This document shows positions 23,843-31,503 of a stretch of DNA of 64,000 nt, one piece after another. The notes beneath the pieces were generated by a model that saw nothing but the letters and a program-made list of their open reading frames with translations, made no database searches and was not told where the DNA came from. Origin of the DNA: Amorphoplanes friuliensis DSM 7358. Lineage in GTDB: Bacteria > Actinomycetota > Actinomycetes > Mycobacteriales > Micromonosporaceae. Numbering within the stretch: the first letter of the stretch is position 1; every line of letters starts with the position of its first letter. The stretch covers positions 3,324,001 to 3,388,000 of the forward strand of contig NC_022657.1 in assembly GCF_000494755.1 (NCBI RefSeq), given 5' to 3'. The translations under genes were made by a program, and so were the position numbers.

Positions 23843-26803
23843 ATGGTCCGTGCCCTCGTCCTCAGTCTCGTGACCGCCGCCGCGGCGGTCGCGATCAGCC
23901 CCGCAACCGCACACGCCGCCGAGCTTCCGCCGCAGGAACCCGGTGTCACCCTCCGCACCTTCGACACCCGGGTCCCGCTGACCGCGATCTGCAAGCTCAA
24001 GCCGGGTCAGACGCCCAATGTCGACAGGCTGACACCGACCATCGACTACCGCACCGACGCCGACTTCGGCCTCTCGGACAACTTTGTGGCGCACGTCCTC
24101 GGCAACCTGAACGTCCCGGCCGACGGAGCGTACGCCTTCCGGCTGACCAGCGACGACGGTTCCCGGCTGTACCTCGACGACGCCGAGGTGATCGACAACG
24201 ACGGGCTGCACGGCGTCGTGTCCAAGGACAACACGGTCACGCTGACCGCCGGTGTGCACGCCCTGCGCATCGAGTACTTCGAGGCGGGCGGCGGCCAGGA
24301 GCTGTCGCTGGCCTGGCAGCCTCCGGGTGCGGACGCCTTCGTGCCCGTGCCGACGAGCGTGCTGAGCACCGACGCGGAGGTCGTCCGCGTGACGGCGCCG
24401 GGTCAGAAGCAGTGTGAGGGCGCCTTCGACACCCCGGGCGACGGTCTGCCGCTCGACGCGGTCAACCCCGGTTACACGCTGACCAACCTGCGCCCCGAGG
24501 GCTTCCAGCCGCAGGTGTCGGCCATGGACTGGCTGGACGACGGCCGCATGGTCATCACCACCTGGGGTGGCAGCGACGAGGTCAAGGGTGAGGTCTACAT
24601 CGTCAGCGGTGTGACCGGCAAGACCGGCCCGAGCAAGGTCAAGTACAAGAAGATCGCCGGTGGGCTCAAGGAGCCGATGGGTGTCGCCGTGGTCGACGAC
24701 ACCATCTACGTCTCGCAGAAGCACGAGCTCACCGAGCTGCAGGACACCAACGGTGACGAGGTCACCGACTCGATGCGGACGGTCGCGACCTGGCCGTTCG
24801 GCGGCAACTTCCACGAGTTCGCGTTCGGGCTGCTCTACCGGGGCGGGGACTTCTACCTGAACCTGTCGGTGTCCATCAACCTCGGTGGTGCCACGACCAA
24901 CCCGCAGCCGGTCGCCAACCGCGGGACCAGCCTCAAGGTCAACCGCCGCACCGGCAAGGTCACCTACGTCGCCGGTGGTCTGCGGACGCCGAACGGCCTC
25001 GGCTGGGGCCCGCAGGGTGAGCTCTTCGTCGCCGACAACCAGGGTGGCTGGCTGCCGTCGTCGAAGCTGCTGCACATCAAGCAGGACCGGTTCTTCAACC
25101 ACTACACCAACCCCGCCGGCCCGTACGACGACAACGCTGTCACCAAGCCGATGCTGTGGCTGCCGCAGAACGAGATCGCGAACTCCCCGAGCACCCCGGT
25201 CACGCTGAAGAAGGGGCCGTTCGAGGGTCAGCTGATCTTCGGTGACGTGACCTACGGTGGTCTGCAGCGGGCGTACCTGGAGAAGGTCCATGGTGAGTAC
25301 CAGGGTGCGGTGTTCCGCCACACCCAGGGCCTCGAGTCGGGTGTCAACCGCACGACCATCGGCCCGGACGGGTCGATCTACATCGGCGGGCTCGGCTCGG
25401 ACGGCAACTGGGGCCAGGAGGGCAAACTCCGGTACGGCCTGCAGAAGCTCACCCCCAACGGTGTGACGGCGTTCGACATGAAGTCGATGAGCGCCACCAG
25501 CACGGGCTTCACCGTCGAGTACACCAAGCCGCTGTCCGCCGAGACCGTGGCGAACATCGCGAAGGGCTACCAGGTCGAGCAGTGGCGGTATGCGGCCACC
25601 CCGGCGTACGGGGGTCCGAAGGTCGACGAGAAGAAGCTGACGGTGACCGCGGCCAAGGTCTCCTCCGACCGCCGCAAGGTGACCCTGACCGTCGACGGGC
25701 TGGAGCGTGACCGGGTCGTCCACCTCCGGTCACCCCGCCCGTTCAGCGCGGCCGGCGGCGAGCAGCTCTGGAGCACCGAAGCCTGGTACACCCTCAACGC
25801 CATCCCCGGTCCCGAGGCCGACCAGGTCTTCTACGAGGCCGAGGAGGGCCGCCGCCAGGGCACTGCCGCGCTCGCCACCGATCACCCGGGTCACTCGGGC
25901 GTCGGTTTTGTCGCCGGCTTCGGCAACCTCAACGCCAGCACGACGGTGCACACCGAGGTGAGCAAGAAGGGCGAGTACGAGGTCGGCCTGCGCTACTCCA
26001 ACGGTCCGGACCCGTTCGCAGGCAACAAGACCGTGAGCATCCACGTCAACGGCCGCAAGATCCGCCAGACCGTGCTCCCCAGCACGGTGACCTGGAACGA
26101 CTGGGCGACCAAGACCGAGCGGCTGACCCTGCTCGAGGGGGCCAACACGATCGAGTACCGCGTGGACGCGCTCGACACGGGTCACGTGAACCTCGACCTG
26201 GTCACCGTGCGCAAGCCCGGCCAGCGGATCACGCTCTTCGACGGCAAGAACCTGACCGAGTGGCAGCACACCGACGGGCGCACGGCGAGCTGGCCGCGCG
26301 TCGCCGGCAACGCCATGGAGGTCTGCTGCGGTGACCTGCGCACCCGTCAGGCCTTCGGCGACTACAAGCTCCACGTCGAGTTCAAGGTGCCGCTGCTGCC
26401 GCCGGAGGTCACCGGCCAGAACCGTGGCAACAGCGGTGTCTACCAGCAGGAGCGTTACGAACTCCAGATCCTCGACTCGTACGGGGACACCACGCTGGAC
26501 AACAACGAGGCGGGAGCGATCTACACCCAGAAGCCGCCGGACGTGAACGCGGCCAAGGCACCGGAGGTCTGGCAGACGTACGACATCGACTTCCGCGCGG
26601 CCCGTTTCGACGCGGCCGGTGCCAAGACGGAGAACGCCCGCATCTCCGTGGTGTGGAACGGCGTCACCGTGCACAAGAACTACGAGATCACGACGGTGAC
26701 CGGCGGCAGCATCGCCGAGGGCCCGTCGACCGGCTCGATCCGGCTGCAGGACCACGGCAACAAGGTCCAGTACCGCAACATCTGGATCGAACCGCGTAAC
26801 TGA
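23843..26803 (+). CDS. Secreted PA14 / sorbosone-dehydrogenase-like propeller / CBM / DUF1080 protein
   Basis: 986 residues. A signal peptide ends near AHAAELPP. A PA14 carbohydrate-binding domain (about 45-195) shows FRLTSDDGSRLYLDD. A beta-propeller of the glucose/sorbosone-dehydrogenase-like type (about 205-570) contains GLKEPMGVAV and RTPNGLGWGPQGELFVADN. A CBM6/35-like module follows at about 655-790. The C-terminus (about 795-986) is a DUF1080/3-keto-disaccharide-hydrolase fold beginning ITLFDGKNLTEW. Such proteins act on or bind extracellular sugars; a hydrolytic or eliminating role on 3-keto-glycosides is known for the DUF1080 family. GAAGGAG before the ATG at 23843 fixes the start. 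A perfect terminator follows, so it is monocistronic. It resembles the 41536 protein in domain content. Confidence 0.82.
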   Translation: MVRALVLSLVTAAAAVAISPATAHAAELPPQEPGVTLRTFDTRVPLTAICKLKPGQTPNVDRLTPTIDYRTDADFGLSDNFVAHVLGNLNVPADGAYAFRLTSDDGSRLYLDDAEVIDNDGLHGVVSKDNTVTLTAGVHALRIEYFEAGGGQELSLAWQPPGADAFVPVPTSVLSTDAEVVRVTAPGQKQCEGAFDTPGDGLPLDAVNPGYTLTNLRPEGFQPQVSAMDWLDDGRMVITTWGGSDEVKGEVYIVSGVTGKTGPSKVKYKKIAGGLKEPMGVAVVDDTIYVSQKHELTELQDTNGDEVTDSMRTVATWPFGGNFHEFAFGLLYRGGDFYLNLSVSINLGGATTNPQPVANRGTSLKVNRRTGKVTYVAGGLRTPNGLGWGPQGELFVADNQGGWLPSSKLLHIKQDRFFNHYTNPAGPYDDNAVTKPMLWLPQNEIANSPSTPVTLKKGPFEGQLIFGDVTYGGLQRAYLEKVHGEYQGAVFRHTQGLESGVNRTTIGPDGSIYIGGLGSDGNWGQEGKLRYGLQKLTPNGVTAFDMKSMSATSTGFTVEYTKPLSAETVANIAKGYQVEQWRYAATPAYGGPKVDEKKLTVTAAKVSSDRRKVTLTVDGLERDRVVHLRSPRPFSAAGGEQLWSTEAWYTLNAIPGPEADQVFYEAEEGRRQGTAALATDHPGHSGVGFVAGFGNLNASTTVHTEVSKKGEYEVGLRYSNGPDPFAGNKTVSIHVNGRKIRQTVLPSTVTWNDWATKTERLTLLEGANTIEYRVDALDTGHVNLDLVTVRKPGQRITLFDGKNLTEWQHTDGRTASWPRVAGNAMEVCCGDLRTRQAFGDYKLHVEFKVPLLPPEVTGQNRGNSGVYQQERYELQILDSYGDTTLDNNEAGAIYTQKPPDVNAAKAPEVWQTYDIDFRAARFDAAGAKTENARISVVWNGVTVHKNYEITTVTGGSIAEGPSTGSIRLQDHGNKVQYRNIWIEPRN

Positions 26804-26809
26804 GCGAGC

Positions 26810-26843
26810 GCTGTGCCCAGGACTCACGGGTCCTGGGCACAGC
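26810..26843. terminator. Bidirectional terminator, 14-bp perfect stem
   Basis: GCTGTGCCCAGGAC (26810-26823) pairs perfectly with 26830-26843 across a 6-nt loop. It fills almost the whole 43-nt gap between the stop codons of the convergent exoprotein and SPL-like genes. Confidence 0.85.
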
Positions 26844-26846
26844 CCG

Positions 26847-27908
26847 TCAGAACGCGTACCGGATGCGGCAGTAGGGAGTGCGTGCGGCGATCAGCTCGGT
26901 GAGCGCCGCGACGTAACCGCCCTTGGCGCCCGTCCGGTAACGCACGTTCCACGAGCCGTTCTGCGAGCGTTTCGGCTGCTGGAGCTCGGGACGCCAGATC
27001 AGCTCCTCGGCCTTGGGGTGCCAGCCGAGGTTCACCTCGTGCAGATCGCGGTTGTGCGTCAGGAAGATGACCTCGGCCGCCAGCTGTGCCTTGGCCGCCG
27101 CGCCGATGCCCGCGTCGAGCTGGTCCAGCAGCTCGGCCCAGTCCGCCAGCCAGCCGTCACGGACGACGACCGGGCTGAAGTTGACGTGCACCTCGTAACC
27201 GGCGGCCACGAAGTCGTCGATCGCCGCGATGCGTTCGGCGATCGGTGACGTGCGGATGTCGAGGATCTTGGCATCGCGGGCCGGCATGAGGGAGAACCGG
27301 ATCCGGGTGCGGCCCTGCGGATCCCAGTCGAGCAGGTCACGGTTGACGTGTTTGGTGGCGAACGACGCCTTGGCGGTCGGCAGCCACCGGAACAGCTCGA
27401 CCAGGTCCCGGACGTTGTCACTGATCCTCGCGTCGAGGCTGCAGTCGGAATTCTCCCCGATGTCGTAGACCCATGCCTCGGGGTCGCACTCGTTCGGTGC
27501 CGGCTTGGTGCCCTGGCGCGCCACGTGACGGTGGACGTACCCGGTGATCTTGTCGATGTTGGCGAAGACCGTGACGGGGTTGCTGTAACCCTTGTGCCGC
27601 GGCACGTAGCAGTAGGCGCAGGCCATGGCGCAGCCGTTGGCCGTCGACGGCGCGATGAAGTCGGCGGAGCGGCCGTTCGGCCGGGCGGTGAGGGTCTTCT
27701 TGACGCCGAGCACGAGCGCCTCGCGTTTGATGCGCACCCACCGGTGGACGTTCGCCTCGTCGCCGTGCAGCTCGGGGATGCGCTGGTGGCTGTCGACCTC
27801 GACCAGCTGGGCCTCCGGGAAGCGGGCCAGGATCTCCTTGCCGCGCGGCAGGGCGGCAGCCGCGGGCTCGACGTAGATGCGCCGGATGTCCAGCAGGGGA
27901 GACGTCAC
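26847..27908 (-). CDS. Spore-photoproduct-lyase-family radical SAM protein
   Basis: 353 residues. The radical-SAM cluster motif is GCAMACAYCYVPRHKG, that is CX3CX2C with Cys93, Cys97 and Cys100, as in spore photoproduct lyase. The N-terminal IRRIYVEPAAAALPRGKEIL and the central VYDIGENSDCSLDARISDN with FATKHVNRDLL match the SPL-like branch found in actinobacteria. The family repairs the spore photoproduct in endospore formers; in non-endospore actinomycetes the substrate is not established, though DNA repair in spores is plausible. A GTG start at 27908 overlaps the MarR stop (GTGA), so the two genes are one operon. Confidence 0.82.
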   Translation of the reverse strand: MTSPLLDIRRIYVEPAAAALPRGKEILARFPEAQLVEVDSHQRIPELHGDEANVHRWVRIKREALVLGVKKTLTARPNGRSADFIAPSTANGCAMACAYCYVPRHKGYSNPVTVFANIDKITGYVHRHVARQGTKPAPNECDPEAWVYDIGENSDCSLDARISDNVRDLVELFRWLPTAKASFATKHVNRDLLDWDPQGRTRIRFSLMPARDAKILDIRTSPIAERIAAIDDFVAAGYEVHVNFSPVVVRDGWLADWAELLDQLDAGIGAAAKAQLAAEVIFLTHNRDLHEVNLGWHPKAEELIWRPELQQPKRSQNGSWNVRYRTGAKGGYVAALTELIAARTPYCRIRYAF

Positions 27909-28318
27909 GGCTGGTGCAATACCCGGGCGAGCAGGTCACCGAACGTCTGTAACTCGGTCGTGGAGAGCGGCGCGAACGACTCGGCCACGACCTCCCGCAC
28001 GATCGCCCGCCCGCGTTGACGCAGGTCGTCGCCCTTCTCGGTGAGCCGATGACGCACCGCCCGGCCCGGTCCCGGCCGCCGCTCGATGAGTCCGCGGTCG
28101 ATCATGCGCGTGGCCAGCGTGCCGAACGACTGGTCGGTCTGGAACGTGAGCTGCGCGAGATCGTGCAGCGACGCCTCCGGATTTTCGTGCAGGTGGCGCA
28201 GCGCGTCCCACTGCACGAGCGAGAGGCCGAGTGGCGCCAGCCGTTCGTTGGCGGTGCGGTGGTGCCTGATCTGCAGCCGCTTGACGGACAGACCGATCTC
28301 GGTGACGTCTCTGGGCAT
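27905..28318 (-). CDS. MarR-family transcriptional regulator
   Basis: 137 residues with the winged-helix core: LSLVQWDALRHLHENPEASLH, recognition helix around TDQSFGTLATRMIDRGLIERR, and wing GRAVRHRLTEKG. Upstream of the gene, in the region shared with a divergent alpha/beta hydrolase, is a 24-bp imperfect palindrome. It is the first gene of a two-gene operon with the SPL-like enzyme. The regulator probably represses both directions, which would link the hydrolase and the radical-SAM enzyme to one signal. Confidence 0.87.
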   Translation of the reverse strand: MPRDVTEIGLSVKRLQIRHHRTANERLAPLGLSLVQWDALRHLHENPEASLHDLAQLTFQTDQSFGTLATRMIDRGLIERRPGPGRAVRHRLTEKGDDLRQRGRAIVREVVAESFAPLSTTELQTFGDLLARVLHQP

Positions 28319-28331
28319 GCGCCGAGAATAC

Positions 28332-28355
28332 CAGCTTGTTTATATCAACATGCTG
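28332..28355. promoter_or_regulatory. 24-bp imperfect palindrome, likely MarR operator
   Basis: CAGC-T-TGTT at 28332-28340 pairs with AACA-T-GCTG at 28347-28355, one mismatch per arm, around the AT-rich centre TATATC. It lies between the divergent MarR and alpha/beta hydrolase genes, 13 nt upstream of the MarR start and 16 nt upstream of the hydrolase start. Confidence 0.6.
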
Positions 28356-28371
28356 ATCTAAGGTCCCTGAT

Positions 28372-29133
28372 ATGGAAACCCTCGACCTCGACACCGCGAC
28401 CGTCGTCTACACCGAGACCGGCGAGGGACACCCGGTCCTTCTTCTTCACGGTGGCGGTGGCCCCCAGACCGTCGCCGGTTTCGCCGAGCTGCTGGCCGGT
28501 GAACGCCCCGCCCGCGTGATCACCCCGACGCATCCCGGCTTCGGCGGGACCGCACGCCCGGACACGCTCGCGACCATCGGCGACCTCGCCCGGCTCTACG
28601 CCGACCTCCTGGACCGGCTCGACCTGGCCGACGTGACGGTCGTCGGCAACTCCATCGGCGGCTGGATCGCCGCCGAGCTGGCCCTGCTCGGCACGCGAAG
28701 GATCAGCGGCGTTGTCCTGGTCGACGCGGTCGGCCTCGAGGTGCCCGGCCACCCGGTGGCGGACTTCTTCGGCCTGACCTTCCCGGAGATCGCCGAGCGC
28801 AGCTACTTCGAGCCCGCCAAGTTCCAGATCGACCCGGGCGCCCTGACCCCGCAACAGCAGACGGTCATGGCCGGCAACCGCCAGACCCTCTCCGTGTACG
28901 CGGGGACGATGACCGACCCCAGCCTGCGCGAGCGCCTGTCCGGAATCACGGTCCCGGTCCGCGTCATCTGGGGTGACCACGACCGCATCGCCGACACCGA
29001 CTACGGCCGCGCGTACGCGGAGGCCATCCCCGGCGCCGAGTTCGTGCTGCTCACCGAGACCGGTCACCTGCCCCAGCTGGAGTCACCGAAGCGCCTGCTC
29101 CCGGCGGTCTGGGACTTCGTGAAGACCCCCTAG
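28372..29133 (+). CDS. Alpha/beta hydrolase
   Basis: 253 residues, cytoplasmic (no signal peptide). Oxyanion segment LLLHGGGGPQT, nucleophile elbow VGNSIGGW (Ser94), acid in WGDHDRI (about Asp202/204) and His232 in TGHLPQL complete the catalytic triad. The overall size and GDHDRI motif fit small-molecule esterases or C-C hydrolases of the fold; the substrate is unknown. It is divergent from the MarR gene and its start is close to the palindrome, so MarR control is likely. Its stop codon overlaps that of the convergent nitroreductase-like gene in the shared bases CTAG. Confidence 0.88.
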   Translation: METLDLDTATVVYTETGEGHPVLLLHGGGGPQTVAGFAELLAGERPARVITPTHPGFGGTARPDTLATIGDLARLYADLLDRLDLADVTVVGNSIGGWIAAELALLGTRRISGVVLVDAVGLEVPGHPVADFFGLTFPEIAERSYFEPAKFQIDPGALTPQQQTVMAGNRQTLSVYAGTMTDPSLRERLSGITVPVRVIWGDHDRIADTDYGRAYAEAIPGAEFVLLTETGHLPQLESPKRLLPAVWDFVKTP

Positions 29134-30008
29134 GGCCGGCGTGCGGACCGCACCGGCTCGTGGAGCGGCACCCCGACACGGAAGACCGCCAGGGGCGTGG
29201 CGCCGACCCGGGCGGCCAGGCGGGCAGCCGTGGCCGGGCAGTCGAGGAGCTGGCTCAGCGGGTGGACGGCCAGCCCCGAGCGGCCCAGCGTCAGCCACGT
29301 GCGCAGCAGGCGCCGGCCCGCGTCGAGGGAGACGTCGCCGGTGAGGACCAGGACACTGCCGTCGTAGCGCAGCAGGTTCCGGCCGCTCGCGGCGAGCAGG
29401 GCGGCGAGTCCGAGCCGCCGGGTCACCGGGTAGGCCCGGAGCGCGGACGCCAGAACACGGGCCTCCCCGCGGCTCAGCTCGAGGGCGCGGTCGGTCAGGC
29501 CGTCGAGGCGGTACCGAGGGTCGCCGGGGTCGAGGCGCAGCCAGTCCCGCAGCTCCAGCGCGACCCTCGGCGTGGAGAACATCCACCGGTCGGCCACGGC
29601 GAGATCGTCGGCGAGGTCGCGGCTCGGCACGTGGACGAGCCCCGGCTCCAGGCCCGCGGTGGACACGACGCCGGGCCGGTAAGCACCCCGGGCGACGCGC
29701 CGGGCGGACACGTCAGCCGCGGTGAACGGTGTGACATAAGGGCTCGGGGCCGCCAGGAGACGTCGTGAGTCGTAGGTGACGGAGAGCCCGGCGTCGGCGG
29801 CCACGATCAGGCACGTCTCCACGAACGCCCCCAGCCCGAGCCTCAGATCACGCCCGCCGGGATCCGAGCCCGGCAGCGCCCGCGCCGGGTCGATCCCGAT
29901 GACGATCTCGTCGGCGCGGTACTCCAGCGTCCACGGCTGCGTGTTGTGCGCACTCGGCGCCCGCCGGTAGATCGCCTCGTGGGCGCGGAACTCCTCGACC
30001 CAGCTCAT
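29130..30008 (-). CDS. Nitroreductase-like protein (Acg-type)
   Basis: 292 residues. It contains APSAHNTQPW, the flavin-binding signature of the nitroreductase fold, followed by IGIDPARALPGSDPGGRDLRLGLGAFVE, as in the large actinobacterial Acg/TM1586-type branch. That branch is often diverged and may have lost flavin turnover. RARVASALRAYP-type helices fill the middle, and HPLSQLLDCPATAARL is the C-terminal strand region. The ATG at 30008 overlaps the stop of the upstream GNAT-like gene (ATGA). It is the last gene of a four-gene overlapping operon and could carry out a redox step on the product made by the adenylating and acyl-transferring enzymes. Confidence 0.75.
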   Translation of the reverse strand: MSWVEEFRAHEAIYRRAPSAHNTQPWTLEYRADEIVIGIDPARALPGSDPGGRDLRLGLGAFVETCLIVAADAGLSVTYDSRRLLAAPSPYVTPFTAADVSARRVARGAYRPGVVSTAGLEPGLVHVPSRDLADDLAVADRWMFSTPRVALELRDWLRLDPGDPRYRLDGLTDRALELSRGEARVLASALRAYPVTRRLGLAALLAASGRNLLRYDGSVLVLTGDVSLDAGRRLLRTWLTLGRSGLAVHPLSQLLDCPATAARLAARVGATPLAVFRVGVPLHEPVRSARRP

Positions 30009-31060
30009 CGTGCGGCCCTCTCGTAGAACGTGTAACCGTGCAGCGGGCGGCCACCGGCACGTCGGTAGTGGGCGGCGGAGGCCGCGTTGTCGCGTTCGAC
30101 GAAGGTGCTGCGCAGCGATCGGTATCCGCCGGCCTCGAGGTGGCGGTGGACCTCGCGGGACAGCAGCCTGAGATAACCGCGCCCCTGCTCGTCCGGCACG
30201 GTGCCCTTGATGACCAGCACCGCGTCGCGGCGGTACCGCGACCGGGTGGCGAGCAGGCGCAGTTGTTCGAGGACCCCGAGCCGCCCGCCGACCGTCATCA
30301 GGAACTCCGAGATGTCCGGCACCGCCACCACGAACGAGATCGGGCGGCCCGCCTTCTCCAGCCACACCAGCAGGCCCTCGTCGAGCAGGAACGACAACCC
30401 GTCGGTCTGCTCGGCCAGCTGGGCCGCGGAGATCTCGGTGTAGTAGCCCAGCTGCGCAAAACTCGCGTTCAGCATTCCGCGCAGGACCGGCAGCTGCTCC
30501 CGCAACCGGCGGCGCGAGCCGTGCCGGATCACCAGGTCCTCCGCGGCCAGGCGGGTGTCGTCGAACGGGTACGCCGCCGCCGAGCCGGACACGTCCACGA
30601 TCCACGTGTCGGCCTCGAAGCGACGGGTGAAGCCGTGGCGCTCGTACATGGCCGGGTAGTAGGAGGGGTTCCAGGCCGAGTCGACAAAACCGCGATCGGC
30701 GAAGCCGGAGGTGATGACCCCACCGGTCTGATTGGGCAGCAGGGCGACCGGGCCGAAGAGCGTGTCCTTTCCCGCGACGTCCATCAACGCAGCAAAGACG
30801 GCCGGGTCGTCGACGAACTCGGTGTGGCCGAAGAGCTGCCGCGGACCGGCCTTGGTGTCGAACGCCGCGTCGCGGTGCACGCTGGTCCGCCCGACAACAC
30901 GGCCGGTGATGTCGCGGACGATGAACAGCTCGGCGGTCCGGCGCTGCGCGGCGATCACCGGTGCCGGCAGCGGCACGTAGCGGTCCCGCGGGTGGAGCCG
31001 CACCGGAAGGTCGAGGAAGTCGCGGAAGTCGGCCCGCGACCGGACCGGAACCGCCTTCAC
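30005..31060 (-). CDS. GNAT-like acyltransferase, large form
   Basis: 351 residues from a GTG at 31060 that overlaps the preceding stop (GTGA); a longer reading would overlap that gene heavily in an arginine/histidine-rich frame. The first 90 residues, with FRDFLDLPVRLHPRDRYVPLP, and the rest with VALLPNQTGGVITSGFADRG, WNPSYYPAMYERHGF and a C-terminal NAASAAHYRRAGGRPLHGYTFYER, follow the pattern of two-lobed GNAT-fold proteins of about 370 residues. These probably act as N-acyltransferases, but no activity is established. It is central to the operon with the CapK-like enzyme. Confidence 0.7.
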   Translation of the reverse strand: MKAVPVRSRADFRDFLDLPVRLHPRDRYVPLPAPVIAAQRRTAELFIVRDITGRVVGRTSVHRDAAFDTKAGPRQLFGHTEFVDDPAVFAALMDVAGKDTLFGPVALLPNQTGGVITSGFADRGFVDSAWNPSYYPAMYERHGFTRRFEADTWIVDVSGSAAAYPFDDTRLAAEDLVIRHGSRRRLREQLPVLRGMLNASFAQLGYYTEISAAQLAEQTDGLSFLLDEGLLVWLEKAGRPISFVVAVPDISEFLMTVGGRLGVLEQLRLLATRSRYRRDAVLVIKGTVPDEQGRGYLRLLSREVHRHLEAGGYRSLRSTFVERDNAASAAHYRRAGGRPLHGYTFYERAAR

Positions 31061-31503
31061 GACCGGTGCACCGGCGGGCCGGCGGTCTCGGTGGACAGCG
31101 GCGTGAACGTCTCGATGTGGGACATGGTGGTGTCCTCGGCGCGCCAGACCCCGTTGCTGTACCCGTGCGGGTCGGCGTCGTAGAGGCGGATGAACCCGGC
31201 CTTGGCGTGGCGGGTGCCGTTGTCGGTGATCCAGCACATCAGGTCGCGGTGCGTCTTGCTGCGCGCGAACTTGAGCAGCGCGTCACGGTCGTCGAAGAAC
31301 GCGATCGTGCCCAGGGTGAACGGGAAGCGGTAATAGACCGTGTGCCACCGGTACCCCGACATGCGTTTCATCTGCTTCACCATCCGGAAGAAGCGCCGGC
31401 TCAGCAGCAGGATCGAGCCCAGCCCGGCGTACCGGGTGGCCCCGACGAACATGGCGTTCGCCTGGCCCGCGAGCGGGACGGCGGAAAAATCGGTGGTCCT
31501 CAC
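31057..31503 (-). CDS. Small dimeric alpha/beta-barrel-like protein (DUF3291/DUF4188-like)
   Basis: 148 residues. A hydrophobic N-terminal stretch (ATRYAGLGSILLLSRRFFRMVKQMKRM) is followed by YYRFPFTLGTIAFFDDRDALLKFARSKTHRDLMCWI and AGFIRLYDAD, a pattern typical of small ferredoxin-like barrel proteins related to antibiotic-biosynthesis monooxygenases. The family assignment is tentative. The GTG start at 31503 overlaps the upstream stop (GTGA), and its own stop overlaps the next start, so it is tightly coupled on both sides. It may modify or carry the product of the adenylating enzyme. Confidence 0.6.
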   Translation of the reverse strand: MRTTDFSAVPLAGQANAMFVGATRYAGLGSILLLSRRFFRMVKQMKRMSGYRWHTVYYRFPFTLGTIAFFDDRDALLKFARSKTHRDLMCWITDNGTRHAKAGFIRLYDADPHGYSNGVWRAEDTTMSHIETFTPLSTETAGPPVHRS

